Assembly: GCA_000688615.1 (NCBI GenBank)
Contig: JHVA01000001.1
Coordinates: 3,968,001-4,032,000 of the forward strand
Origin: Acidobacteriaceae bacterium KBS 146
GTDB taxonomy: Bacteria > Acidobacteriota > Terriglobia > Terriglobales > Acidobacteriaceae
Direction of reading: 5' to 3'
DNA: 64,000 nucleotides
Both the position numbers and the translations under genes were made by a program. Below the pieces are notes generated by a model that was not told the DNA's origin, did no database searches, and was given only the letters and a program-made list of their open reading frames with translations. Shown one piece after another: positions 35,024 to 43,194 of the stretch (its first letter is position 1; each line of letters opens with the position of its first letter).

Positions 35024-37339
35024 ATGTCTTTCCTACGGAAGTCGATTCGAAAGTGGAAGCTCAAGCCGGGAGTGATTGCGATTCTGGCGATCGTTCTTTC
35101 CCTTGCGGCCGCGATCGTCATTTTTATCCGGCTTGATCCCAAGAAGAGCATAAGTCCGGCGACGTTCAACGGTACGACTCACTCACAGGTTGCAACAGGA
35201 TATGTGGATTCGCAGGTTTGTGCGACGTGCCACGCTCAGATCGCCAAGACCTACCGAAAGACCGGCATGGCCAGGTCGTTCTACAAGGCAACGACCGCAA
35301 ACGTGATCGAGGATTATGCGAAGGCGAACACATTTGTCCACAAACCCTCGGGACTGCGGTACAGAATGGTCCAGCGGGATGGACGGTTTTTCCAGCGCAG
35401 GTTTACGGCCGGTGCGGATGGCAAAGAAGAGAACGTTCGAGAAGAGACGGTCGATTATGTATTGGGTTCCGGAAATCATGCCCGAACCTACATGCATCGC
35501 ACGACACAAGGAAAACTGATTGAACTGCCAGTGAGCTGGTATGTAGAGAACTCCGGCTACTGGAGTATGAGTCCGGGATTCGACCGGGCAGATCAGCAGG
35601 ATATGCAGGGAGCCATCGGCGAGGACTGCATGTTCTGTCACAATGCATATCCAGAGGACGGAGGCGCTCCTGCACCAAATCATGATTTCTCTGTTTTTCC
35701 GCAGAAGCTTCCGGAAGGAATTGATTGCCAGCGTTGTCACGGTCCAGGTGCGGCGCATGTAGCTGCAGCCACTGGAGGCAAGGCCAGTGTGGCGGAGATC
35801 CGGAGTAAGATCGTCAATCCGGCGAAGCTGTCCCGGGATCGCCAGATGGAAGTGTGCATGGAGTGTCATATGGAGACGAGTGCGCTCCATGTCCCGAACG
35901 CGATCCGGAATTACGACCGCGGGCCATACTCCTTCCACCCCGGCGAGAAACTGGGAGACTTCAAGACGTACTTCGAACGGCCGAAGGATCCGAAAGGCGA
36001 CGAATTCGAGGTAGCCCACGCCGGGTACCAACTACTGCGGTCTGCATGCTTTCGTAACTCGCAGATGACATGCCTGACGTGCCATAACCCGCATGATATA
36101 CCGCACGGAGACGAGGCAAAGAAGCAGTACATCGCGGTTTGCGAGGGATGTCATCAGACGGTCCGCCACAAAGACGTGGCGATGCCGCGAGGCAGTGATT
36201 GCCTGAGCTGTCATATGCCGAAACGACGGACGGAAGGGTCCGTTCACATTGTCCTGACCGATCACTATATCCAGCGTGTGCGTCCGTCTCGCGATCTGCG
36301 TGCGCCGTTTCCAGAGAAGTTGCAGGCGGAAGATAGAACTCCGGTGCGGATCTTCTATCCGAGATCGGAGCCGACGGATCGGGAGGAGTTGTTACTGGCG
36401 GTGGCGCGCGTCAATGACGAAGGTATCGATGGGATTGGACAACTCAAATCACAGATCGATCGGCTCCATCCAACGTGGCCTGAACCGTATGTAGCGCTTG
36501 GGAAGGCATACGCTCGCGCAGGCAGAACAAAGGATGCGGTCACAGCTTTCAATGCAGCGCTCAGGCTTCGTGCGGACGACAGGACAGCGTTGCACGAACT
36601 GTCCTCGGTCCTGTTGAGCACAGGGCAGATAAGTGACGCTACGGACATTCTTCAGAGGGCCGTTGGTCTATACCCGGAGGATGATGGTTTTTGGGCAAAT
36701 CTGGCCAATGCATATTTGCGACAGGGGAATCTGACAGAGGCACAGGACGCGGCGACCCACACGATGACCATCAATCCTGACAGACCTGACGTGCACGACC
36801 TGGAAGGACTGATCGCGGTCGATCGGCAGGATAAAGATGGCGCCGAGAAGGCATTTCGAGAGGCGATTCGCTTAAAGCCGAATCTTCCCGAGCCATATAA
36901 CAACCTCGCGAACCTGCTGATCGGGGAGAGACGGTTCCCGGAGGCGGAAGCTCAGTTCCGACGAGCAATCTCTCTAAGGCCTGAATATGGAGATGCTCAT
37001 CATGGACTGGGCCTCTTGATGATTCTGAAACGGAATAATTCTGAAGCACTGCGCGAGCTGCTAGAGGCAGCCCGTGTGGCACCCGGTGACGCCGCAATTC
37101 ACACCGATTTGGCTGATCTGTGGAGCGCGGAAGGCAGATTGCCCGACGCGGCTTCGGAGTATCGCCGGGCGTTGAGCATTAACCCTGCGAAGGCCGATGC
37201 CAACCTTGGACTGGCGATGATTCTGCTACAGGAAGGCCAGCGGCCCGACGCTGTGCGGTATCTGCAGATCGCTGCGCAAAGCTCTGATCCAGAGGCGAGT
37301 CAACATGCTCAGGCTCTTCTGGGACAGCTGTTTCGCTGA
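35024..37339 (+). CDS. Heptaheme cytochrome c with TPR domain
   Basis: 771 residues from ATG 35024 (a TTG at 35009 adds five). An N-terminal uncleaved or signal-anchor helix (VIAILAIVLSLAAAIVIFI) exports the protein. Seven CXXCH heme sites follow between residues about 66 and 397: CATCH, CMFCH, CQRCH, CMECH, CLTCH, CEGCH and CLSCH. From about residue 460 to the end there are seven or so tetratricopeptide repeats (EPYVALGKAYARAGRTKDAV, GFWANLANAYLRQGNLTEA, EPYNNLANLLIGERRFPEA). The front resembles the cytochrome c554/doubled-CXXCH group. It is probably a periplasmic electron carrier with a protein-docking arm; the PQQ dehydrogenase downstream is a possible donor. It carries a regulon site at its promoter. 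No substrate-reducing activity is claimed. Confidence 0.88.
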   Translation: MSFLRKSIRKWKLKPGVIAILAIVLSLAAAIVIFIRLDPKKSISPATFNGTTHSQVATGYVDSQVCATCHAQIAKTYRKTGMARSFYKATTANVIEDYAKANTFVHKPSGLRYRMVQRDGRFFQRRFTAGADGKEENVREETVDYVLGSGNHARTYMHRTTQGKLIELPVSWYVENSGYWSMSPGFDRADQQDMQGAIGEDCMFCHNAYPEDGGAPAPNHDFSVFPQKLPEGIDCQRCHGPGAAHVAAATGGKASVAEIRSKIVNPAKLSRDRQMEVCMECHMETSALHVPNAIRNYDRGPYSFHPGEKLGDFKTYFERPKDPKGDEFEVAHAGYQLLRSACFRNSQMTCLTCHNPHDIPHGDEAKKQYIAVCEGCHQTVRHKDVAMPRGSDCLSCHMPKRRTEGSVHIVLTDHYIQRVRPSRDLRAPFPEKLQAEDRTPVRIFYPRSEPTDREELLLAVARVNDEGIDGIGQLKSQIDRLHPTWPEPYVALGKAYARAGRTKDAVTAFNAALRLRADDRTALHELSSVLLSTGQISDATDILQRAVGLYPEDDGFWANLANAYLRQGNLTEAQDAATHTMTINPDRPDVHDLEGLIAVDRQDKDGAEKAFREAIRLKPNLPEPYNNLANLLIGERRFPEAEAQFRRAISLRPEYGDAHHGLGLLMILKRNNSEALRELLEAARVAPGDAAIHTDLADLWSAEGRLPDAASEYRRALSINPAKADANLGLAMILLQEGQRPDAVRYLQIAAQSSDPEASQHAQALLGQLFR

Positions 37340-37365
37340 CGTGGATCGCAACATCCTCTTGATTC

Positions 37366-37395
37366 TTGACGATGTTCTTCACAGGTTGCTAGTAT
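37366..37395 (+). promoter_or_regulatory. Predicted promoter of the Gfo/Idh/MocA unit
   Basis: TTGACG (37366-37371), 18-base spacer, TAGTAT (37390-37395). The operator half-sites start 15 bases further on, the same geometry as at 47158-47187. Confidence 0.6.
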
Positions 37396-37403
37396 TCATC
37401 TCC

Positions 37404-37436
37404 GTAATGTGCAATTGATATTGCGTAATGTGCAAT
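37404..37436. promoter_or_regulatory. Regulon site B: TTGC-N7-GCAA operator with 21-bp direct repeat
   Basis: TTGCGTAATGTGCAA at 37421-37435 fits the consensus fully. GTAATGTGCAAT occurs twice exactly, at 37404 and 37425, 21 bp apart. Confidence 0.8.
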
Positions 37437-37468
37437 ATGGGTAGATGTCGTTTAGAGAGGAGCCGTCT

Positions 37469-38881
37469 TTGAACGAGATTCGAACGCTTTCCCGCCGCCG
37501 GGTGCTTACGGGTGCGGCAGCTCTGGGCGGTCTTGGCGCGATGCGAAGCCTGGGGATGGCGACGGTGCCCTCTGTACCTGACAGAGTCAACATCGCCTTT
37601 ATCGGGATTGGAAATTACGGTGCCAACAATCTGAAAGAACTTGCCGCCGAGAATATCGTCGCGATCTGCGATGTTGACTGGCGTACTCGATCCCAGTTGT
37701 CCGGCAGATTTACTCCAGCCAGCGAAACAGCAGCGGCACATCCTGAGGCGAAGCGGCTCGATGACTGGCGCGTCATGCTTGAGAAGATGGACAAGCGGAT
37801 TGATGCGGTGGTGGTTTGTACCGCCGATCATGTACATGCGCAGGCCGCTCTTACGGCAATGAAGATGGGGAAGCACGTGTATTGTGAGAAGCCTCTTGCT
37901 GCGACGGTGCAGGAGGCTCGAGCGATGGCCCACATGGCAGAGCGTCATCCGAGACAAGCGACCCAGACGGGAATTGTAGGTCATGCTTCAGAGGATGTAA
38001 GGCTCATCGTGGAGTGGGTCCGTGCGGGAGCGATCGGGACAGTAGAGAAGATCGATGTCTTTCAGACCGACTGGGCGGCAGGCCAGCGGTACATCAATCC
38101 GTACTCGGATACAGAAAAGATGGACGTTGACCTTGTTGTTCCCGAAGAGGTGAAGTGGGATCTCTTTTTGGGGCCTGCGCCGGTGCGGAAATACAACCCC
38201 ATGTATTTGCCGTTACGCTGGCGTAACTGGCAGGACTTTGGCACTGGGATCCTGGGTGATCACGGGCCACATTTTCTTGATCCCGTGGTATGGGCGCTGG
38301 AGCTCGGCTATCCCGAGACGATCGAGGGGGATGCCGATGCGGGCTATTCGGAAGCGATTGCAAGGCAGATGTTCGCGCGAGTCTCGCATGTGAACTATCG
38401 GTTTCCTGCAAAGGGAGGTCGGCCGCCTGTGACGCTGAAGTGGTGGGGATACGATACCCCTCCTGTGCCTCCGGGATGGAAGAAAGATCAGCCCCTGCCG
38501 ACGGGCGGAGGAATTCTGTATGGGACCAAAGGAGTGCTGGTCTACGGTCCGGTCTACAGCAGCAAGCCTGGGGAGCAGAAACAGATATGGCTGCTTCCAG
38601 AGGAACTTGATCGTAGCTTCCAACGCCCTGAGAAGAGCATTGAACGCCCGCAGAGCCACTGGACGGAGTGGATTGACGCAGCCCGGCACGGCAGACAACC
38701 TTCGTGCAACTGGAATTACGGCGCGCATATCACTGAGCTATGCCTGTTGGGAAACATAGCGATCGCGCATCACGGTACAAAGTTGCGCTTTGATGGCGAA
38801 CAAAAGAAATTCCTAAATTCCGACACTGCGAACGCGATGTTTACGAGGCCGCGCCGCAAAGGGTGGGAGCTGCCAGTCTAA
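37469..38881 (+). CDS. Tat-exported Gfo/Idh/MocA-family oxidoreductase
   Basis: 470 residues from TTG 37469, which has AGAGGAG six bases upstream; ATG 37445 is in frame but lacks a site. Twin-arginine signal SRRRVLTGAAALGGLGAM, then NAD(P)-binding VNIAFIGIGNYGANNL, ICDVDW, DAVVVCTADHVHAQAAL and the family lysine motif in GKHVYCEKPLAATVQEA. The second domain contains IGTVEKIDVFQTDW, RNWQDFGTGILGDHGPHFLDPVVW. Such enzymes oxidise or reduce sugars, often at C3, with tightly bound NAD and can work in the periplasm. Followed at 53 bases by the PQQ dehydrogenase, so both probably belong to one operon under site B. Substrate unknown. Confidence 0.88.
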   Translation: MNEIRTLSRRRVLTGAAALGGLGAMRSLGMATVPSVPDRVNIAFIGIGNYGANNLKELAAENIVAICDVDWRTRSQLSGRFTPASETAAAHPEAKRLDDWRVMLEKMDKRIDAVVVCTADHVHAQAALTAMKMGKHVYCEKPLAATVQEARAMAHMAERHPRQATQTGIVGHASEDVRLIVEWVRAGAIGTVEKIDVFQTDWAAGQRYINPYSDTEKMDVDLVVPEEVKWDLFLGPAPVRKYNPMYLPLRWRNWQDFGTGILGDHGPHFLDPVVWALELGYPETIEGDADAGYSEAIARQMFARVSHVNYRFPAKGGRPPVTLKWWGYDTPPVPPGWKKDQPLPTGGGILYGTKGVLVYGPVYSSKPGEQKQIWLLPEELDRSFQRPEKSIERPQSHWTEWIDAARHGRQPSCNWNYGAHITELCLLGNIAIAHHGTKLRFDGEQKKFLNSDTANAMFTRPRRKGWELPV

Positions 38882-38934
38882 GGTATCTGGCTTATTGAAT
38901 TGTCGTATCAACCTGTCAGGCAGGAACAATCGAG

Positions 38935-41199
38935 ATGAAGCAAATTTCATGGAAGACGCAGGCGGGAACGTGGGTTCTCGTCATTGGGACGTTCACCGCA
39001 CTGTCTCTCAAACACCCACTTCGAACGGTGGACGCTGCGACCGCTACGCAAAAATCTTCGAACAGCTCGTGGCCAACGTACGGAGGGTCGAATGACGATT
39101 CTCAGTACTCGTCGCTGAAACAGATCAATCGGTCCAACGCAAAGGATCTGAAGCAGGTCTGGTTCTATCCGGCGGGGGATAATGGCTTCCGCTATGGATC
39201 GAATCCGCTTGTCATCGATGGTGTGATGTATGTCTATGGGAAAAACAATACTGTCGTGGCCCTGGATGCGACGACCGGAAAAGAGATATGGGTCTACGAC
39301 ACGCATAATCCGAGGCTGATCTCACATCGGGGTATGACGTACTGGGAGAGCAAAGATCGTTCGGACCGCCGCATTCTCTTTTCGATGAATAACTATCTCC
39401 ATGCTGTGGATGCACGAACCGGCAAAGATGTTGAAGGTTTTGGAGATCGTGGTGCTGTTGATCTTCGACAGGGCCTGGGACGCGATCCATCGACGATGCG
39501 ACAGATCCAGTCGAATACGCCTGGGAGAGTTTTCGAGAATCTATATATTACCGGCTCAGCGACGGGCGAGGAGTATGAGTCGCCTCCGGGTGATCTGCGA
39601 GCCTTTGACGTGGTCACCGGAAAGCTGGTGTGGCAATTTCACACGGTTCCCCATCCCGGCGAGATGGGCTACGATACCTGGCCGAAAGATGCCTACAAGT
39701 ATGTGGGGGGAACGAACAACTGGGGTGAGTTTTCGATCGACGAGAAGAGGGGCATTGTGTATTTCCCTCTTGGCTCGCCTACCTACGACTTTTATGGAGC
39801 GGATCGTATCGGAGCGAATCTGTTTTCCGATTGCCTGCTCGCTCTCGATGTTCGAACGGGAAAATATATCTGGCACTTCCAAACCACGCATCATGATCTT
39901 TGGGACTATGACCTGGAAACCGGCCCCAAGCTGATGACGATCAAGCATGACGGAAAGATGGTGGATGTCGTGGTGCAGGCGGGTAAAAATGGCTTCGTTT
40001 ATGTCTTTGACCGGACGAATGGGAAGCCGATTTGGCCGATCGAGGAGCGTCCCGTTCCCAAATCGGACGTGCCTGGGGAAGAGAGCTGGCCGACGCAACC
40101 GTTCCCAACTCACATTCCTCCGTTTGCGCGGCAGAAGTTCACGCCGGATATGGTGAATCCCTATATCGCGGACCCGAAGGAGCGAGAGGAGATCAAAAAG
40201 CAGGTTGAGGCGGCAAGACAGGAAGGCATATTTACGCCACCGAGTTTGGGCACGACGATGGAGACTCCGGGCAACAACGGGGGAGGAAACTGGGGATCGG
40301 GTGCGATCGATCCGGCGACCAACACCTTTTATGTGGTTTCGAAGGACGCACCTTCGCTGCTGCATCTTGCGCCTAAGCCACCAAAGCGAAATATCCCTGG
40401 GTCTCCTGAAACGCAAGGACTCGTGGTTTATCTGCAGAACTGCACGACGTGTCACAAGGAGAGCCGGGAGGGCCAGCCGCCTGCCATTCCCTCGCTGCAG
40501 GGTGTGATCGAGCGGGCGGGCGCGGACCGAGTGAGAAATGCAGTTCACAATGGCCTGGCTCCGATGCCAGCGTTTCCCGATCTCGATACGGCGGACATCG
40601 ATCATCTGATCGCGTATCTGAAGACTCCGGATAAGGCGAATCTGGCGCCTGACGTAAGAGCTCGCGTTATGGCTCCCGCGATCCCGACGGCGAAGCTTGG
40701 TCCTGGGGGCAGAAGATACTGGACCGGATATGGCTACATGAATTCAAGCGAAGGGCTTGCGGCGATAAGTCCACCCTGGTCGAGCCTGACGGCCTATGAC
40801 ATGAATAAGGGCGAGATCAAATGGCGGATTCCGCTCGGGGAAGTGACGGAGCTTGTTGACAAGGGCATCCGAAACACGGGAAGTTACTGGCCGCGTGGAG
40901 GAGCGGTGATTACGGCAGGAGGGCTGATTGTTGTGGGGACGCGGTCCGATGCGAAACTGCACATCTACGACAAAGACACGGGACAGCAGATCTCTGAGAT
41001 TCAGATGCCGGGAGGGCCGGAGGGAATTCCCACGATTTATGAGGTGAATGGAAGAGAGTACATCGCGATGAGTGCAAGGTTGAACTCCGACAAGGTTGTT
41101 GGGGATCAGCCGAAGACAATGGAAAAGAGAGAAGGTCCTGTAGAACAAACGCAGGGGTACTATGTGTATGCCCTGCCGCAGTCTTCACAGAGTAAGTAG
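38935..41199 (+). CDS. PQQ-dependent dehydrogenase with inserted cytochrome c domain
   Basis: 754 residues. A periplasmic quinoprotein of the glucose/alcohol dehydrogenase group. An N-terminal export segment (TWVLVIGTFTALSL) precedes an eight-bladed propeller with W-motifs such as ALDATTGKEIWVYDTH, DVVTGKLVWQFHTV, DVRTGKYIWHFQTTHHDLWDYD and NNGGGNWGSGAIDPATN. A single-heme domain (CTTCH at about residue 503; axial Met likely in GLAPMPAFPDL) is inserted between blades rather than fused to an end, after which the propeller resumes (WTGYGYMNSSEGL). It should oxidise a sugar or alcohol and pass electrons through its own heme to another cytochrome. Ends before a strong terminator. Natural substrate not deducible. 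Confidence 0.9.
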   Translation: MKQISWKTQAGTWVLVIGTFTALSLKHPLRTVDAATATQKSSNSSWPTYGGSNDDSQYSSLKQINRSNAKDLKQVWFYPAGDNGFRYGSNPLVIDGVMYVYGKNNTVVALDATTGKEIWVYDTHNPRLISHRGMTYWESKDRSDRRILFSMNNYLHAVDARTGKDVEGFGDRGAVDLRQGLGRDPSTMRQIQSNTPGRVFENLYITGSATGEEYESPPGDLRAFDVVTGKLVWQFHTVPHPGEMGYDTWPKDAYKYVGGTNNWGEFSIDEKRGIVYFPLGSPTYDFYGADRIGANLFSDCLLALDVRTGKYIWHFQTTHHDLWDYDLETGPKLMTIKHDGKMVDVVVQAGKNGFVYVFDRTNGKPIWPIEERPVPKSDVPGEESWPTQPFPTHIPPFARQKFTPDMVNPYIADPKEREEIKKQVEAARQEGIFTPPSLGTTMETPGNNGGGNWGSGAIDPATNTFYVVSKDAPSLLHLAPKPPKRNIPGSPETQGLVVYLQNCTTCHKESREGQPPAIPSLQGVIERAGADRVRNAVHNGLAPMPAFPDLDTADIDHLIAYLKTPDKANLAPDVRARVMAPAIPTAKLGPGGRRYWTGYGYMNSSEGLAAISPPWSSLTAYDMNKGEIKWRIPLGEVTELVDKGIRNTGSYWPRGGAVITAGGLIVVGTRSDAKLHIYDKDTGQQISEIQMPGGPEGIPTIYEVNGREYIAMSARLNSDKVVGDQPKTMEKREGPVEQTQGYYVYALPQSSQSK

Positions 41200-41215
41200 T
41201 GGAAGCGTGTTTTTT

Positions 41216-41256
41216 GAGAGAGAAGATGCCGTTCAGGCATCTTCTCTCTCTTTTTT
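41216..41256 (+). terminator. Strong terminator after the PQQ dehydrogenase
   Basis: GAGAGAGAAGATGCC (41216-41230), loop GTTCA, exact complement to 41250, then six T. A 15-bp perfect stem in the gap between convergent genes. Confidence 0.93.
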
Positions 41257-41264
41257 GGCAACAG

Positions 41265-42020
41265 TTACTTGCCCACCCACCCACCATCTACATAGAGTGA
41301 TTGTCCCGTGACATAACCGGCTTCCTCTGATGCAAGAAACGCCGCCACAGATCCAACTTCACAGGGAAGCCCGGGACGTCCAAGAGAGATCTGAGCCACA
41401 ACATGAGGGAGAATGTCCGGGCTTTCCAGCACCCAGCGGATCATCGGCGTGTCGATGAGTCCGGGATGAATGCAGTTGACGCGAATACCGTGCACGCCAA
41501 CCTCGGCGGAGATATTGCGTGTGAGAGCTTCGATTGCCAGCTTACTGGGAGCGTAGTGGGTCCGGCCGGGTAAGACACGAGCCGCCTGGATAGAACCTAT
41601 GTTGATGACAGATCCCCTTCTCCCTTCGGCGATCAGTCGTTTGCAGAAGGATTGCGAGCACATCCACTCGCTTTTGAGGTTGGTGTTGGTCACGTCTTCC
41701 CACTGTTTGTCTGTAAGCTCAGTGAAGGGAACGATGGTCTCGATTCCGGCATTGTTGACGAGAACGTCGACGGCGCCGAACTCGCTCCAGGCCGCATCGA
41801 AGAGCCGTTCGACGTCAGCGCGCTGAGAGACGTCGCCAGCCACAACGATGGCGCGTCGGCCTTTGCTCTGGATGTCATTCAAGACTTCATCTGTCCGGGA
41901 ATCTGCAGTCAGATCATTGATGACAACATCTGCGCCCTCATGGGCAAAGACTTCAGCAATGCCCCGGCCAATGCCTTGACCCGCACCCGTTACAACAGCG
42001 ACTTTGCCCTTCAGTTTCAT
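41265..42020 (-). CDS. Short-chain dehydrogenase/reductase, sugar-dehydrogenase type
   Basis: 251 residues, start ATG with AAAGGAC upstream. TGAGQGIGRGIA cofactor motif, NNAGIE, Ser in IGSIQAARV, YxxxK as YAPSK, and TGQSLYVDGGWVGK. Asp at NDLTAD after the second strand suggests NAD preference. Closest pattern is glucose 1-dehydrogenase/3-ketoacyl reductase-like SDRs that oxidise sugars or sugar acids. It is second in a two-gene operon (82 bases after the other SDR) controlled by regulon site C. The two SDRs differ in sequence and probably act on successive intermediates. Confidence 0.85.
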   Translation of the reverse strand: MKLKGKVAVVTGAGQGIGRGIAEVFAHEGADVVINDLTADSRTDEVLNDIQSKGRRAIVVAGDVSQRADVERLFDAAWSEFGAVDVLVNNAGIETIVPFTELTDKQWEDVTNTNLKSEWMCSQSFCKRLIAEGRRGSVINIGSIQAARVLPGRTHYAPSKLAIEALTRNISAEVGVHGIRVNCIHPGLIDTPMIRWVLESPDILPHVVAQISLGRPGLPCEVGSVAAFLASEEAGYVTGQSLYVDGGWVGK

Positions 42021-42101
42021 TGTTTTTTGTCCTTTGAAAGTTATCGCTTAAGCGAGATGCATCTTGTACCCCAGCGATGTTCAATCGCCCGGCAGGCGCG
42101 T

Positions 42102-42881
42102 CTAGTGGATAGTCCAACCGCCGTCCACCATCAAGGTGTGCCCGACGATCATGTCTGCAAATTTGCTGGACAAGAACAGTACCGCTCCCACGAGGTCATC
42201 CGGCTGGTTCCATCGCCCGCGCGGAATCATGTCCTGGGTGGCCCATTCCTTATAGCCCGGCCGCTCAAGGATGTTCTTTCGTGATTCGGTTTCCGTAATG
42301 CACGGAGCGACCGTATTGACGAGAACACCCTGATGCGCCCATTCCAGCGAGAGCGCCTTCGCCATGTGATGTACGGCGGCTTTGGCGGCGGCATACACGG
42401 CCCTTTTTTTGAAAGCCACTTCCCCAAAGTTGGATCCGATGTGAATGATGCGGCCGCCTCCCTGCGCCAGCATCACGCGTCCTGCTGCCTGTGATGCGAA
42501 GAAGACGCTTTTGACCGTCGCATCGAAGGTCTTGTCATATTCTTCTTCAGTCACGTCCACGGCGTCACCGGTTCCAGTCCAGCTTGCGTTATTGACGAGT
42601 ATGTCGATCCGACCGAACTCCGCCACGGTGCGCTCAACGAGGTTACGGCAATCTTCCACCTTGTTGACATCGGTAGGTACGATGATGGCCTTTCGTCCAA
42701 GTTGTTCGATCTCGCTTTGCAGTTGCTTGATCTCTTCCATCCGGGGACCAGGATACTTCGCCAAGACGAGGTGGGTTCCTGCCTGGGCGAGTCCTAAAGC
42801 AATGGCGCGTCCGATGCCTTGCGAGGCTCCCGTAACGACTGCGACTTTATCTTCGAGGCCGAAGCTGGAATAGTCCGACAA
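42102..42881 (-). CDS. Short-chain dehydrogenase/reductase
   Basis: 259 residues from TTG 42881, with AAGGAG seven bases upstream. The open frame extends to an ATG at 42986, but that ATG is inside a regulon operator and its extra residues have no SDR similarity. TGASQGIGRAIA, NNASWTG, Ser in HIGSNFGEV, YAAAK and VGHTLMVDGGWTIH mark a classical SDR. First gene of the operon transcribed from site C. Likely a sugar or aldonate dehydrogenase by context; substrate unknown. An unusual VLAKYPGPR loop after the second strand (where Asp or Arg normally selects the cofactor) leaves NAD versus NADP open. Confidence 0.83.
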   Translation of the reverse strand: MSDYSSFGLEDKVAVVTGASQGIGRAIALGLAQAGTHLVLAKYPGPRMEEIKQLQSEIEQLGRKAIIVPTDVNKVEDCRNLVERTVAEFGRIDILVNNASWTGTGDAVDVTEEEYDKTFDATVKSVFFASQAAGRVMLAQGGGRIIHIGSNFGEVAFKKRAVYAAAKAAVHHMAKALSLEWAHQGVLVNTVAPCITETESRKNILERPGYKEWATQDMIPRGRWNQPDDLVGAVLFLSSKFADMIVGHTLMVDGGWTIH

Positions 42882-42949
42882 GAGAATCTCCTTCGCGGGG
42901 CAGTTTGAAAAGCTAAGCAGCTCAGAACCGGTTGATCTACATTTTATCC

Positions 42950-42986
42950 ATTGCGCAAAGCGAGAATTGTATTGCGCATAATGCAA
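42950..42986. promoter_or_regulatory. Regulon site C: TTGC-N7-GCAA operator
   Basis: TTGCGCATAATGCAA at 42972-42986 (one inner mismatch to the palindrome). ATTGCGCA occurs at 42950 and again at 42971, 21 bp apart. Confidence 0.75.
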
Positions 42987-43114
42987 GCACGCGACAAATC
43001 TTATCTTTCACATGGGGATGCGTCAAGCCTAGTTGAAGGTCTCTCTATTGTCGGGAAATATTGAAGATCAGCTCAGGAATTCTTGACAAAGGTAAAGTCG
43101 GAAGTGCAGATTGA

Positions 43115-43150
43115 TTGCGTGCTATGCAAATGTCGTTGCGATTGATGCAC
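43115..43150. promoter_or_regulatory. Regulon site G: tandem TTGC-N7-GCAA operator
   Basis: TTGCGTGCTATGCAA (43115-43129) and a weaker TTGCGATTGATGCAC (43136-43150), exactly 21 bp apart, upstream of the isomerase-IclR operon. Confidence 0.75.
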
Positions 43151-43194
43151 GAAAGTTAGTTTGTGAAACGATTAGTGATCTCTGGAGGTACGTT

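Larger units (their letters stand above)
42882..43194. other. Divergent control region holding regulon sites C and G
   Basis: 313 bases between a minus-strand SDR operon and the plus-strand isomerase gene. It contains site C near the left end, site G near the right end and a TTGACA (43083-43088) that could be a -35 for the right-hand gene. No coding sequence. Confidence 0.6.
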
